A DNA stretch of 24,789 nt from a virus. The position numbers were made by a program, and so were the translations under genes. Below are positions 1 through 6,237 of the stretch, in pieces; the stretch's first letter is position 1; each line of letters opens with the position of its first letter. The DNA lies in the IMG/VR virus record IMGVR_UViG_3300006924_000162, positions 1-24,789 of that record; one strand, 5' to 3'. The notes under the pieces are model-generated. The model searched no databases, was not told the origin of the DNA, and was given only the letters and a program-made list of their open reading frames with translations.

Positions 1-289
1 CGTTGCTCAAACTGGTGATACAATGGAAAACGTATCCGTGTTCTTCGTGCAACTTCTTGACATACTTGATGGCATCACGGAGAGGCGGCAGTTTGCGAAT
101 CGTGGCAGACTCGTTGAACATCCTGACAAGTCTTTTCTTGTCATTGTAGTTCAGTCCGTACTTCTCATTGATACTGTAAACATTGGGCACCGCAATTGGA
201 TACTCATGTTTGGCCATCCAACGATCAAAAGAGAATTCCCAATCGCACAAGACCCCATCGCAGTCAGTCAGAATGACTTTGTTTTTCAC
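1..289 (-). CDS. HAD-superfamily phosphatase / 5'-nucleotidase-like, partial (cut by left window edge)
   Basis: This is the first 96 codons of a gene running off the left edge. The start is GTG at 287-289, overlapping the upstream gene's TGA as GTGA, with a GAGG Shine-Dalgarno just upstream. No ATG serves. Residues 5-15 read VILTDCDGVLC, the HAD motif I DxDGV. D9 would be the nucleophile and D11 the general acid/base. Near the visible end HCITS resembles HAD motif II (hydrophobic-hydrophobic-T/S). The DCDGVLCDW form is typical of small 5'-(deoxy)ribonucleotidases and other phage HAD phosphatases. Known for the family: Mg-dependent dephosphorylation of small phosphorylated substrates. The substrate here is inferred at best; a nucleotidase role would fit the nucleotide genes elsewhere in the window. 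Motifs III and IV lie outside the window. Confidence 0.8.
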   Translation of the reverse strand, partial: MKNKVILTDCDGVLCDWEFSFDRWMAKHEYPIAVPNVYSINEKYGLNYNDKKRLVRMFNESATIRKLPPLRDAIKYVKKLHEEHGYVFHCITSLSN

Positions 290-447
290 GGAACCTCTTC
301 CCACTGGACTTCGCTGTACAGAACGTCAGCACCTTCTTCCTTTAGTAGTGCGTGGGCCATGTCAGTGACCCCGATCTCATGTATCTCGGACGGATACATG
401 TCGAAAGTAACCTCAAACTCTTCAAAAAACGCTCTGTATTTTTTCAT
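286..447 (-). CDS. Small acidic protein of unknown function (53 aa)
   Basis: Not recognised. The open frame extends upstream to 483, but the ATG at 445-447 overlaps the previous gene's TGA as ATGA and has an AGGTGG-type ribosome site in front, so it is preferred. The product starts MKKYRAFFEEFEVTFDMYP and is rich in Glu and aromatic residues, with no cysteine pair or membrane segment. Its own TGA overlaps the GTG of the HAD gene. It is thus the middle cistron of a translationally coupled trio and is probably made together with the HAD phosphatase. Confidence 0.65.
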   Translation of the reverse strand: MKKYRAFFEEFEVTFDMYPSEIHEIGVTDMAHALLKEEGADVLYSEVQWEEVP

Positions 448-953
448 GCTGCCACCTCTTCTGGTGCATACTTGTCCAACCAAGAACGAAGCTCACTGTA
501 AGGAATTTGGTCACCGTTCACCATCTCAAAAGAGACACCGTGACTGACCTGCTCTCCGTTGTTCAACACATCGTAGGCATCGTACTGTTTTGCGATCTCG
601 CTCCGCATACCAGACATAGTTCGGTTTTCAGTCGTGCGGTGAAAACAGATGCGATCTTCCTTGATCGTGCCATAGTAAGGAGCATCCCACTCCTCACAGT
701 GATCTGACAGACGGAAGTCGATATCATCGACCACAGTCTCGCCAACAGAATACTCTTCAAAGTACTCCGACTTGCTGGTGCAAGAGGCTTCAACACGAGC
801 CCACCACTCAGGAGACATATTCTCCTCAATGGTGCAGTTAAAGATATAGGTGTTGCCAAACTTTGGCTTCCAGTACTGCGGGCACTCGCCCTTGCCGTCC
901 CAATCGTGGGCGCCATAGTTTTCCATGTGTTGTGTTTGAATAATGGCTTTCAT
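444..953 (-). CDS. Conserved-looking phage protein of unknown function (169 aa)
   Basis: Not recognised. The frame is open up to 1043, but the first 30 codons lie inside the upstream gene. The ATG at 951-953, one base after that gene's TAA and with a GGGAG Shine-Dalgarno, is the credible start. The protein begins MKAIIQTQHMENYGAHDWDG and is rich in Trp, Tyr, Cys and acidic residues. The composition suggests a compact cytoplasmic alpha/beta protein; no signal peptide or membrane segment is seen. It ends by ATGA overlap with the next gene and belongs to the operon fired by the promoter at 1249-1277. The start is well supported; the function is not. Confidence 0.7.
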   Translation of the reverse strand: MKAIIQTQHMENYGAHDWDGKGECPQYWKPKFGNTYIFNCTIEENMSPEWWARVEASCTSKSEYFEEYSVGETVVDDIDFRLSDHCEEWDAPYYGTIKEDRICFHRTTENRTMSGMRSEIAKQYDAYDVLNNGEQVSHGVSFEMVNGDQIPYSELRSWLDKYAPEEVAA

Positions 954-954
954 T

Positions 955-1215
955 TTATTTCTCCCAAAATTTGTGAGATGAGATGTCCCACTTTTCTTCG
1001 ACAGGTTTCCCATACTCATCTTCATCAACGCAGATGTAGGCAACGGTCTTCAGTATCCGAGCGTAACGGAACCCATCAAGGGTCCAGAGTTTGTGGGGAA
1101 AGTCTTGAGCAAACTCAAGGTCTGTATTGCGTGAATACTCATGATAACCACCGACTGAACGCTCACGGAAACACCCTACTGTATTCGGATAATCTTCCCA
1201 TTTCGCCATTCCCAT
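955..1215 (-). CDS. Small protein of unknown function, first gene after a consensus promoter (86 aa)
   Basis: Not recognised. It is the first cistron of the leftmost transcription unit. The start is taken as ATG at 1213-1215, about 27 nt after the predicted transcription start and preceded by GAG-rich sequence. A second in-frame ATG two codons later (1207-1209, MAKWEDYPNT) is also possible. The 86-aa product has many aromatic and charged residues (GYHEYSRNTDLEF, PHKLWTLDGFRYARI, YICVDEDEYGKPVEEKWD) and no membrane segment. The position next to a strong sigma70-type promoter suggests early expression, perhaps in host takeover, but no motif supports a specific role. Confidence 0.65.
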   Translation of the reverse strand: MGMAKWEDYPNTVGCFRERSVGGYHEYSRNTDLEFAQDFPHKLWTLDGFRYARILKTVAYICVDEDEYGKPVEEKWDISSHKFWEK

Positions 1216-1248
1216 ATCACTCTCACTCTCTCATCAATTTAGACTACC

Positions 1249-1277
1249 ATTATAAGCCATTTTGAAGCAAATGTCAA
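1249..1277 (-). promoter_or_regulatory. Consensus sigma70-type promoter (TTGACA-17-TATAAT)
   Basis: On the minus strand TTGACA (1272-1277) is followed after exactly 17 nt by TATAAT (1249-1254), a perfect match to the bacterial housekeeping-sigma consensus in spacing and both hexamers. It lies in the largest intergenic gap of the window. Predicted transcription start is near 1242, leaving about 27 nt of leader before the ATG at 1215. It should drive the unit 1215 to the left edge using host polymerase, as expected of an early phage promoter. Confidence 0.85.
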
Positions 1278-1318
1278 ATTTTTCTGCCTCTGTAAGTCAT
1301 TGATTTGTAAGGAAAAGT

Positions 1319-1341
1319 AAAAAAAAGTTGAAATAATTTCA
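1319..1341 (-). terminator. Candidate Rho-independent terminator over the stop codon of the NUMOD3 gene
   Basis: On the minus strand the TGA stop (1339-1341) opens a short inverted repeat, TGAAA-TTA-TTTCA (1329-1341), followed two bases later by eight T residues (1319-1326). The 5-bp AT-rich stem is weak, but the perfect U-tract and the position immediately before a consensus promoter fit a transcription-unit boundary. Confidence 0.4.
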
Positions 1342-1860
1342 CGCGGATGGGCGATATTTGTCGTAAAATCGACCCCATTGCCAGTCCTCTGGTATCTCAG
1401 AGTCCGCCCTGACAAGGTGCATCCTGCCATCTGGTTCGACACACCATCGCATCTTTGGTCTCTCATACGCACGCTGGCGAATCTTGGCGATGGTTTCTGG
1501 GCGGTGTTTCCGGCCATACATTGGGTTGAATTCACCACGCCGAGTTCCGGTCATCGTCTCGGAAATCTTGCGTTTGTGATCCTCTTTCAATCCACCCTTG
1601 GCGGGGTGTTTGTCACCCAGTTTTGCCTGTCGTATGCGTTCCCGTCCTTCTGGTGTATGCCATGAAGTTCTATCTCTACACTTATCCACGATAGGCAGAT
1701 TGCGTTTGTTATATGTTATGACGTACTCTCGCACACCCTCAACCGTTGATTGTTTGATAATCAATTCTCTGGGTTTGGGTACAAGTTGAAGAGTGTTTTC
1801 ATCTACAATCCAAAACTCTTCTCTGCACTGGAATAGAAAAAATCTACTTGCTCTAGTCAT
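1339..1860 (-). CDS. NUMOD3-type DNA-binding protein, homing-endonuclease-related (173 aa)
   Basis: Residues about 65-130 carry two or three copies of the NUMOD3 modular DNA-binding repeat of phage GIY-YIG and HNH homing endonucleases. The first is SWHTPEGRERIRQAKLGDKHP; the next is LKEDHKRKISETMTGT; the last is FNPMYGRKHRPETIAKIR (residues 111-128). The tail (139-164) has the W/C-x-D/G-G ... IPEDWQWGR pattern common in these proteins. The N-terminal 60 residues show neither GIY-YIG nor an HNH triad, so it may be a nuclease-less remnant, an accessory DNA-binding protein or a divergent nuclease. The ATG overlaps the upstream TGA (ATGA), so it is co-translated with the 306-aa gene rather than sitting as a free insertion. 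The NUMOD3 call is firm; nuclease activity is doubtful. Confidence 0.75.
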   Translation of the reverse strand: MTRASRFFLFQCREEFWIVDENTLQLVPKPRELIIKQSTVEGVREYVITYNKRNLPIVDKCRDRTSWHTPEGRERIRQAKLGDKHPAKGGLKEDHKRKISETMTGTRRGEFNPMYGRKHRPETIAKIRQRAYERPKMRWCVEPDGRMHLVRADSEIPEDWQWGRFYDKYRPSA

Positions 1861-2777
1861 TTGATGGAATACCTCAACACCTTTTCGTTGTTGAGACTTT
1901 TTGGTAGTGAATACTTGTCAAGGTCTATATTTCCGATTGGCCACCTGTTCAACATTTTATCAGGGCAGTGCTTACTATGCCACTGATTAAACTCGGTACT
2001 CCGCAATATTTGATTGTAGTGTTTGTCCACATCGATCATAATGTTTGGAGTCATGAATGCATTTCCAGTGATGTCATCATTGGTTGGATCATCGCCATCC
2101 AAGTAACAACACACCAAGTCTTTGCCTAAGATGTCATTCGATAACCAAACGTTAAAGTCTGTTTTCTCCGCTCGGTGGTCAAACATATCAAACTCAGGCC
2201 TTATCCGATGAAAGAATAAGGAGTCATCATCAGAATTAAAATTGGCACTGGTGTATATTATATTGTGGCAAACACCCCTGTATTTGTTTCTAAGAGGCAA
2301 ACTGTCCCAAGAAACAAAAGTCTCCAACAAGTGTACTGACTGATTGATATCATGTACTCTTTCATCCAGCAGAGGATCATCTGATTCATTGTTTTTCAAA
2401 AAACATTGAGTAGTGAATTCTCTGTGCAGGATATTCAAATCCGATTGGCGTATGTCAACCTTTGCGTTCCATGTGTACTTCACTCTAGAAAGAGCTTCAA
2501 AGGCAATAGTCCAATCATACTGTGGTATATTGTCTCTACAATACTCTAGGGCCCGCTCCAATTTCTCTATAATCTTGACAATCCTTTCCCTAGACACCTT
2601 GACATGTCCTTGATATGGTGACCAACTAGAAACTTGAAAGTCTTTACTGAGAACCTTGTGACGTTTTCCTCGGAATTGACTTATCTTTTTCATGTACACG
2701 GACCACTTCTTCGCAAATTCAGTATCTAATACATCTATTACGAATCTAGAAGTGGTTGTGGTGACATCAATCTGCAT
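1857..2777 (-). CDS. Protein of unknown function (306 aa)
   Basis: Not recognised. The ATG at 2775-2777 directly abuts the previous gene's TAA (2778-2780). The protein starts MQIDVTTTTSRFVIDVLDTE and contains a basic, helix-prone segment (about residues 25-100, including GKRHKVLSKDF and RERIVKIIEKLERALEYC). A longer acidic/aromatic C-terminal half follows, with RPEFDMFDHRAEKTDFNVW and LVCCYLDGDDPTNDD. No signal peptide or transmembrane helix is seen. The Asp-rich stretches could bind metal, but no catalytic motif is assignable. It sits between a 71-aa gene and the NUMOD3 gene in the operon that also holds RNase H. Local base composition is more AT-rich than around the nrd genes, hinting at accessory content. 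Confidence 0.75.
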   Translation of the reverse strand: MQIDVTTTTSRFVIDVLDTEFAKKWSVYMKKISQFRGKRHKVLSKDFQVSSWSPYQGHVKVSRERIVKIIEKLERALEYCRDNIPQYDWTIAFEALSRVKYTWNAKVDIRQSDLNILHREFTTQCFLKNNESDDPLLDERVHDINQSVHLLETFVSWDSLPLRNKYRGVCHNIIYTSANFNSDDDSLFFHRIRPEFDMFDHRAEKTDFNVWLSNDILGKDLVCCYLDGDDPTNDDITGNAFMTPNIMIDVDKHYNQILRSTEFNQWHSKHCPDKMLNRWPIGNIDLDKYSLPKSLNNEKVLRYSIK

Positions 2778-2993
2778 TTAAATGCGGGGAACGGTATCTT
2801 TCAGTCTGACCAGCATCTCTAGCTTATCGTCATACTCTGCCGCACGGCTAAGTTCTTCTTCGATTGTGGCCAATATATCTGGATGTTCAGCAACACCAAC
2901 TCCATTCTCCATGAGAATTTTTGCGTTGGTCAAATGTTTTTCTCTCATAGATTCAAACAATGCTTGGAGAGTACGAGTAATTTGTTCTTTCAT
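2778..2993 (-). CDS. Small helical protein of unknown function (71 aa)
   Basis: Starts by ATGA overlap (ATG 2991-2993) with the upstream gene and ends flush against the next gene's start. The sequence (MKEQITRTLQALFESMREKH ... IEEELSRAAEYDDKLEMLVRLKD) is almost entirely amphipathic helix with heptad-like hydrophobic spacing, suggesting a small helical bundle or coiled-coil partner protein. It has no cysteines, zinc site or membrane segment. It lies one gene from RNase H, where T4 itself carries small DNA-binding and transcription cofactors (dsbA, gene 33). This protein does not show the gp33 or DsbA sequence pattern, so no such assignment is made. Confidence 0.65.
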   Translation of the reverse strand: MKEQITRTLQALFESMREKHLTNAKILMENGVGVAEHPDILATIEEELSRAAEYDDKLEMLVRLKDTVPRI

Positions 2994-3487
2994 TTTGATA
3001 CCTTCTTCTTTTTCGGTGTCTTTTTCTTAGTCTTGACAGGTTTGTTGTACCCAGTGATACCCAGAGGTTCCATCAGTTTTTCCAACTTGGGATACAGGGA
3101 CAACAAAACGGCGTCCTTCACCGCAGTGAGCACCTTCGCCTCATTTGCGTGAACACCTTCAAGAATCTGCAACCAGTTCATTTCACGTTTCCAATCTGGC
3201 AATTTGTTCATGTTGCTTGCGGGATCAAAAAACTGTGAGATGCGGCGCCACTCCAACTGAATAGATGTCTCGCCCATACCTTCTGGGATATCTTCCTTGA
3301 GTTTAATATTCTCTGGTTGGCCCTCTGGCAAGTTCCACTCTACCTTTTCGGCACCAACTCCGATGCGTACAAGTGGCACTAGAGTCTGATTAGTACCGGC
3401 CCATTGTTTGAGTCTTGATACCTGTTCATCAACTGACTCACCCTTCAATACCCAATCAAACCCCTCGTCGGTTTGTCTAAATTTCAT
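2990..3487 (-). CDS. Marine T4-like phage conserved protein, possibly DUF6433-like (165 aa)
   Basis: The start MKFRQTDEGFDWVLKG at 3485-3487 follows the RNase H stop by one base, with an AGAGGA ribosome site inside the rnh end. The core (about residues 95-140, DWKREMNWLQILEGVHANEA then AVLLSLYPKLEKLMEPLGITG) matches my memory of a family widespread in T4-like cyanophages (DUF6433), function unknown. The C-terminal 17 residues are a lysine-rich tail (KTKKKTPKKKKVSK), suggesting nucleic-acid contact. No enzymatic motif is seen. Its position directly after rnh suggests a replication-linked or early role, but that is inference. Confidence 0.7.
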   Translation of the reverse strand: MKFRQTDEGFDWVLKGESVDEQVSRLKQWAGTNQTLVPLVRIGVGAEKVEWNLPEGQPENIKLKEDIPEGMGETSIQLEWRRISQFFDPASNMNKLPDWKREMNWLQILEGVHANEAKVLTAVKDAVLLSLYPKLEKLMEPLGITGYNKPVKTKKKTPKKKKVSK

Positions 3488-3488
3488 T

Positions 3489-4373
3489 TCAAAATTCCTC
3501 TGCTTTATCCATCAAACGATGTAAATTAAACTTACTGAAATACTTATGCACATCGCCACGACCTTTATTTTGTTGTAGTTCGTACTGTGCTACGATTTCA
3601 TCTTGAATGTTCTGTGGTGTCTGTGATAAGTCAACCATAGTTCGGTTGCGAATGTATCCCTCCACCATGTCACCAGTAACCCACTCTTCTGGTTTCTGTG
3701 TCTTCCACTCTGCAATGAGAGTTTTGCGAATGGGTCTCTGTCTGTTGCCATTCACAAACACATCATCATCACTGAGAATGTTGGGCACACCATCACCCTT
3801 GTCACCAGCGATGATGTGTTCCATTAGAATTTCCTGTGCCGTAGAAGTGATCTCCACAAACTTTTTGCGGATAGGTGACCACTGTTTGACGTTCTCCCAC
3901 TTCTGCAACTGTTGAAAGTCATGGTCAGCAGAGACGACCAAGAAAGGTTTTGGTTCTTGGAATAATGAGTGTTCGGTTAGATCGTTTGTCTGACTGTAAG
4001 CAGCAAGTGTACCGATCACATCATCTGCCTCTGCACCTGTTACATCAATAACAGGGTAGGGCATAAACTCATCAAGTTCCGACTTCACCTGACCCAGACA
4101 ATCAAAGATAGTGTTCCAATCGTAACCACTGGCCTCTCGCGTTTTTTTGCGGCTTGCTTTGTAGTTTGGGAACACTTCTCTGCGCCAGTACCGGCGATTG
4201 TCACAGGCTATGACAACCTCACCAAACTCCTCACCCCACTTGGTTCGGTAACTGAGTATGGTACTCAAAATCATGTGGCGAATCAGATCAAAATCTACGT
4301 CACTCGTTTTTCTTTTATTCATCTCAGCCATCAGGTTACTGATACTGATCTGATTATAATCAACTAATATCAT
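3489..4373 (-). CDS. rnh: T4-type RNase H / 5'-3' exonuclease (FEN-1 family)
   Basis: Removes RNA primers from lagging-strand fragments with a 5'-nuclease active site. The open frame reaches 4463, but ATG 4371-4373 (MILVDYNQISISNLM) matches the family N-terminus and overlaps the upstream gene by 14 b. The visible length of 294 aa is close to T4 RNase H (305 aa). Metal-ligand acidic residues are present in family order: D5; D58 (ACDNRRYWRREVFPNYKASR, 56-75); E115-D117-D118 (GAEADDVIG); D150 and D152 (VSADHDFQQLQ); D191 and D194 (AGDKGDGVPNI, helix-hairpin-helix region). All look intact, so an active enzyme is expected. It is the second gene after the promoter at 4874-4903, consistent with expression alongside replication. 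Confidence 0.93.
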   Translation of the reverse strand: MILVDYNQISISNLMAEMNKRKTSDVDFDLIRHMILSTILSYRTKWGEEFGEVVIACDNRRYWRREVFPNYKASRKKTREASGYDWNTIFDCLGQVKSELDEFMPYPVIDVTGAEADDVIGTLAAYSQTNDLTEHSLFQEPKPFLVVSADHDFQQLQKWENVKQWSPIRKKFVEITSTAQEILMEHIIAGDKGDGVPNILSDDDVFVNGNRQRPIRKTLIAEWKTQKPEEWVTGDMVEGYIRNRTMVDLSQTPQNIQDEIVAQYELQQNKGRGDVHKYFSKFNLHRLMDKAEEF

Positions 4374-4848
4374 CTTCTGTTCCCCATACAATTCCAAGAT
4401 CGGGATAGTATGTGTACTTCTCCCGTTTTGGATTTCCATCCTTGTCATATGCCATAGCCACACAGTGTCGAATCATTCTCTTTTCCATGTTCGCACCGTA
4501 GTAGTCTGACGCCCAATCACCATTCTTTAGGTAACCTTCCATCAATGCAATGTATCCTTTGATCTTTGCATCTTCGGCAATGGCGCCCTTATGGTTTGTC
4601 CTTATTTGTTGTCGGATCGCAGGCAACTTGTCACGGTTCTCTTTGATCCACGACTTCACCGTTTGAAAAGACAGGGGATTGTCTTCGGGCAAAGCAAGGA
4701 CATCTGGGTGGATGTTTTTGTATGTGGGTGGGTTGGATTTGGCACGTTTCTCTCGCGCCAACTTGAGACGTTCCGCAGCTGCGGCACGTTGTTCTTCGGT
4801 CATAGGTTTGCGTCTACGCCGAATCTTTGGTTTGGGTGTGGTTGCCAT
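4360..4848 (-). CDS. Basic N-terminal protein of unknown function upstream of RNase H (162 aa)
   Basis: First gene of its operon: ATG 4846-4848 with a perfect AAGGAG six bases upstream, about 19 nt after the predicted transcription start. Residues 1-40 are Lys/Arg-rich (KPKIRRRRKPMTEEQRAAAAERLKLAREKR split over 7-36), probably helical and nucleic-acid-binding. A mixed domain follows, with NPLSFQTVKSWIKENRDKLP and a conserved-looking C-terminal block (HCVAMAYDKDGNPKREKYTY, then YPDLGIVWGTEDD). I recall similar C-terminal blocks in T4-like cyanophage hypotheticals. The 3' end overlaps the rnh start by 14 b. In T4 the neighbours of rnh are transcription and replication cofactors, which makes a DNA-binding role plausible but unproven. 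Confidence 0.72.
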   Translation of the reverse strand: MATTPKPKIRRRRKPMTEEQRAAAAERLKLAREKRAKSNPPTYKNIHPDVLALPEDNPLSFQTVKSWIKENRDKLPAIRQQIRTNHKGAIAEDAKIKGYIALMEGYLKNGDWASDYYGANMEKRMIRHCVAMAYDKDGNPKREKYTYYPDLGIVWGTEDDIS

Positions 4849-4873
4849 TATGGACTCCTTGTATTACTATTAT

Positions 4874-4903
4874 ATAGTAACACAGAGGAGCCTCGGATGT
4901 CAA
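4874..4903 (-). promoter_or_regulatory. Sigma70-type promoter, TTGACA-18-extended TACTAT
   Basis: Minus strand TTGACA (4898-4903), 18-nt spacer, TACTAT (4874-4879), with TG one base upstream of the -10 hexamer (extended -10). It fills the 58-b gap after the WYL_2-like gene's TAA. A TATAAT at 4869-4874 is too far from the -35 (23 nt) and is probably incidental. Predicted start near 4867 gives a 19-nt leader carrying AAGGAG before ATG 4848. It should drive the rnh unit. Confidence 0.75.
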
Positions 4904-4906
4904 GGA

Positions 4907-5170
4907 TTAAAATCCCTTACCGAAATGAAGGATATTACCGATGATTAGTGTTCTCCACTCAGACTTTTCTACGTCAAACACCGTAACGCATGTCGAGCTA
5001 CCCCTTCCCTTGGTATCCGATTGAGTGCCAGTGCCAGTAGTTTTGGGCACAACGGATTCTTGCAGTGTGGCCTTTACCACTCTTTCGGTCCCATCCTTTT
5101 TCCTGTACAAGATATCACAAGTATTGTTGACCAGAACATCCATGACCGACTGTTTGTTTAATGTTTCCAT
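4907..5170 (-). CDS. WYL_2 / Sm-like SH3 beta-barrel fold protein (DUF2693-like, 87 aa)
   Basis: The pattern of an N-terminal helix (METLNKQSVMDVLVNNTCDI), then a strand pair with KKDGTERVVKATLQESVVP, a Gly/Ser/Thr-rich loop (about 45-58) and a final block FDVEKSEWRTLIIGNILHF fits the small phage WYL_2 (formerly DUF2693) family. That family is very common in T4-like phages. Its members have an SH3-like barrel related to WYL ligand-sensing domains, and their role is unknown. The loop is longer than I remember for typical members. The ATG (5168-5170) overlaps the end of the preceding gene by 13 b, so it is coupled to it. It is the last gene of its operon before the 4874-4903 promoter. Confidence 0.72.
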   Translation of the reverse strand: METLNKQSVMDVLVNNTCDILYRKKDGTERVVKATLQESVVPKTTGTGTQSDTKGRGSSTCVTVFDVEKSEWRTLIIGNILHFGKGF

Positions 5171-6237
5171 ACTTCTTTTCCTTTCATTTCAAAATAAAGA
5201 TGATTAGCAATTTCACGGTGGCATTTTTCGTCTGGATGATATCCGGGCATTTTGCCAACAAAATCTGGGTGGTCTGGATGTAGATACATGCGAGAGAAAA
5301 GTTTAGTAGACATCTCTGGCATCGACGTTACAGACTCCAGTTTATATAACATCTTATCATAAATTCTTCCTTCACGCAAGAGATTATAGTAAGTTTCTTG
5401 TTTAAATGATCCCATGTCGAAAAATTCTTGCGGGTCGGAAAACAAATTCATTATTCTATCAAAATTGCCAGACCTCACCAATCTGCTCACACTGGTGCAT
5501 GTTTCGGCTTCATCTATCACCTTCAATCCAGCCAAAACCCAGTTCCACATTTCTACATTATGAAAAGCATCCCATATATAACACGGAATATTTTTCGATC
5601 TGAACATGTAGACTAGAGATTCTACCAACCTCAACGTATCTAAGGATTGATGAATTGGGGAGTTGAATAAATCATGAGATAATATATCATCCTTCATCAA
5701 ACTAAAGTTCGTAAGACGTTCATCATTGTTATTTCTAAGTTCTCGGAGATCATGACTATTCCAGTTAGAGTTTTCTTCAACCGAACCGAGTCCACACAAA
5801 TCTTGCGTGTCACTGTAAATGCCACCCTTGCTCCATCCAATAAAATCAACACCAACGTGTCCATCGTTATCACACATCACCGCACACGGTCTACTGGGTT
5901 GCCACCTATTAACAAAGTTTTCATTTACAGGCACTTGAAATCTTTCTGGCCCACTCAGTTGAATTACTGCGGCACCACTAAAATTTTTATTATCTGGGTT
6001 ATCAAAATAATCCAGTGTAGTTCTCCACGTTCTCCAGTTGGAACCACCACCCCTAGCAAGATTGACAGGTTCTAAATTTAATTTTTCTGCAAGGACAGCA
6101 GACCATCTGAGTTGTGCTCTTTGCTCTGGATCAACCCACTGATATGGCCGGTTTTTGTCTCCGTCAAAATATCTGGTTTCTTCGGATAACTCTGCGCCCA
6201 GAGTGACAGAACAACCATTTACAAATAGTTTAGTCAT
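5158..6237 (-). CDS. SGNH/GDSL-hydrolase-like protein (359 aa)
   Basis: The N-terminus LFVNGCSVTLGAE (4-16) is block I of SGNH esterase/acetylhydrolase folds (G8-C9-S10, with S10 the candidate nucleophile). LARGGGSNWRT (60-70) supplies the block II glycine and an Asn. PGYHPDEKCHREIANHL near the C-terminus (331-347) resembles block V, usually D-x-H-P with a catalytic His. The expected Asp position is Gly here, so the triad may be incomplete or Asp may come from another position. Known members deacylate carbohydrates or lipids; marine phages carry many uncharacterised relatives. No signal peptide is seen. It overlaps the membrane-protein gene upstream by 8 b. A role in altering host surface sugars or virion glycans is inference. 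Confidence 0.65.
   Translation of the reverse strand: MTKLFVNGCSVTLGAELSEETRYFDGDKNRPYQWVDPEQRAQLRWSAVLAEKLNLEPVNLARGGGSNWRTWRTTLDYFDNPDNKNFSGAAVIQLSGPERFQVPVNENFVNRWQPSRPCAVMCDNDGHVGVDFIGWSKGGIYSDTQDLCGLGSVEENSNWNSHDLRELRNNNDERLTNFSLMKDDILSHDLFNSPIHQSLDTLRLVESLVYMFRSKNIPCYIWDAFHNVEMWNWVLAGLKVIDEAETCTSVSRLVRSGNFDRIMNLFSDPQEFFDMGSFKQETYYNLLREGRIYDKMLYKLESVTSMPEMSTKLFSRMYLHPDHPDFVGKMPGYHPDEKCHREIANHLYFEMKGKEVWKH

Noticed and set aside
23-547. Plus-strand open frame of 174 codons at the left edge
   Set aside because: Antisense to the HAD and 53-aa genes, which show motifs and ATGA/GTGA coupling; no recognisable protein character.
563-916. Second minus-strand frame of 117 codons inside the 169-aa gene
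   Set aside because: Low-complexity Ser/Leu/Arg product, no ribosome site, entirely inside a gene with a strong start and coupled neighbours.
2778-5170. Assignment of small genes around rnh as T4 gp33 or DsbA
   Set aside because: The position resembles the T4 rnh neighbourhood, but none of the small proteins shows the gp33 C-terminal clamp-binding motif or DsbA-like sequence.
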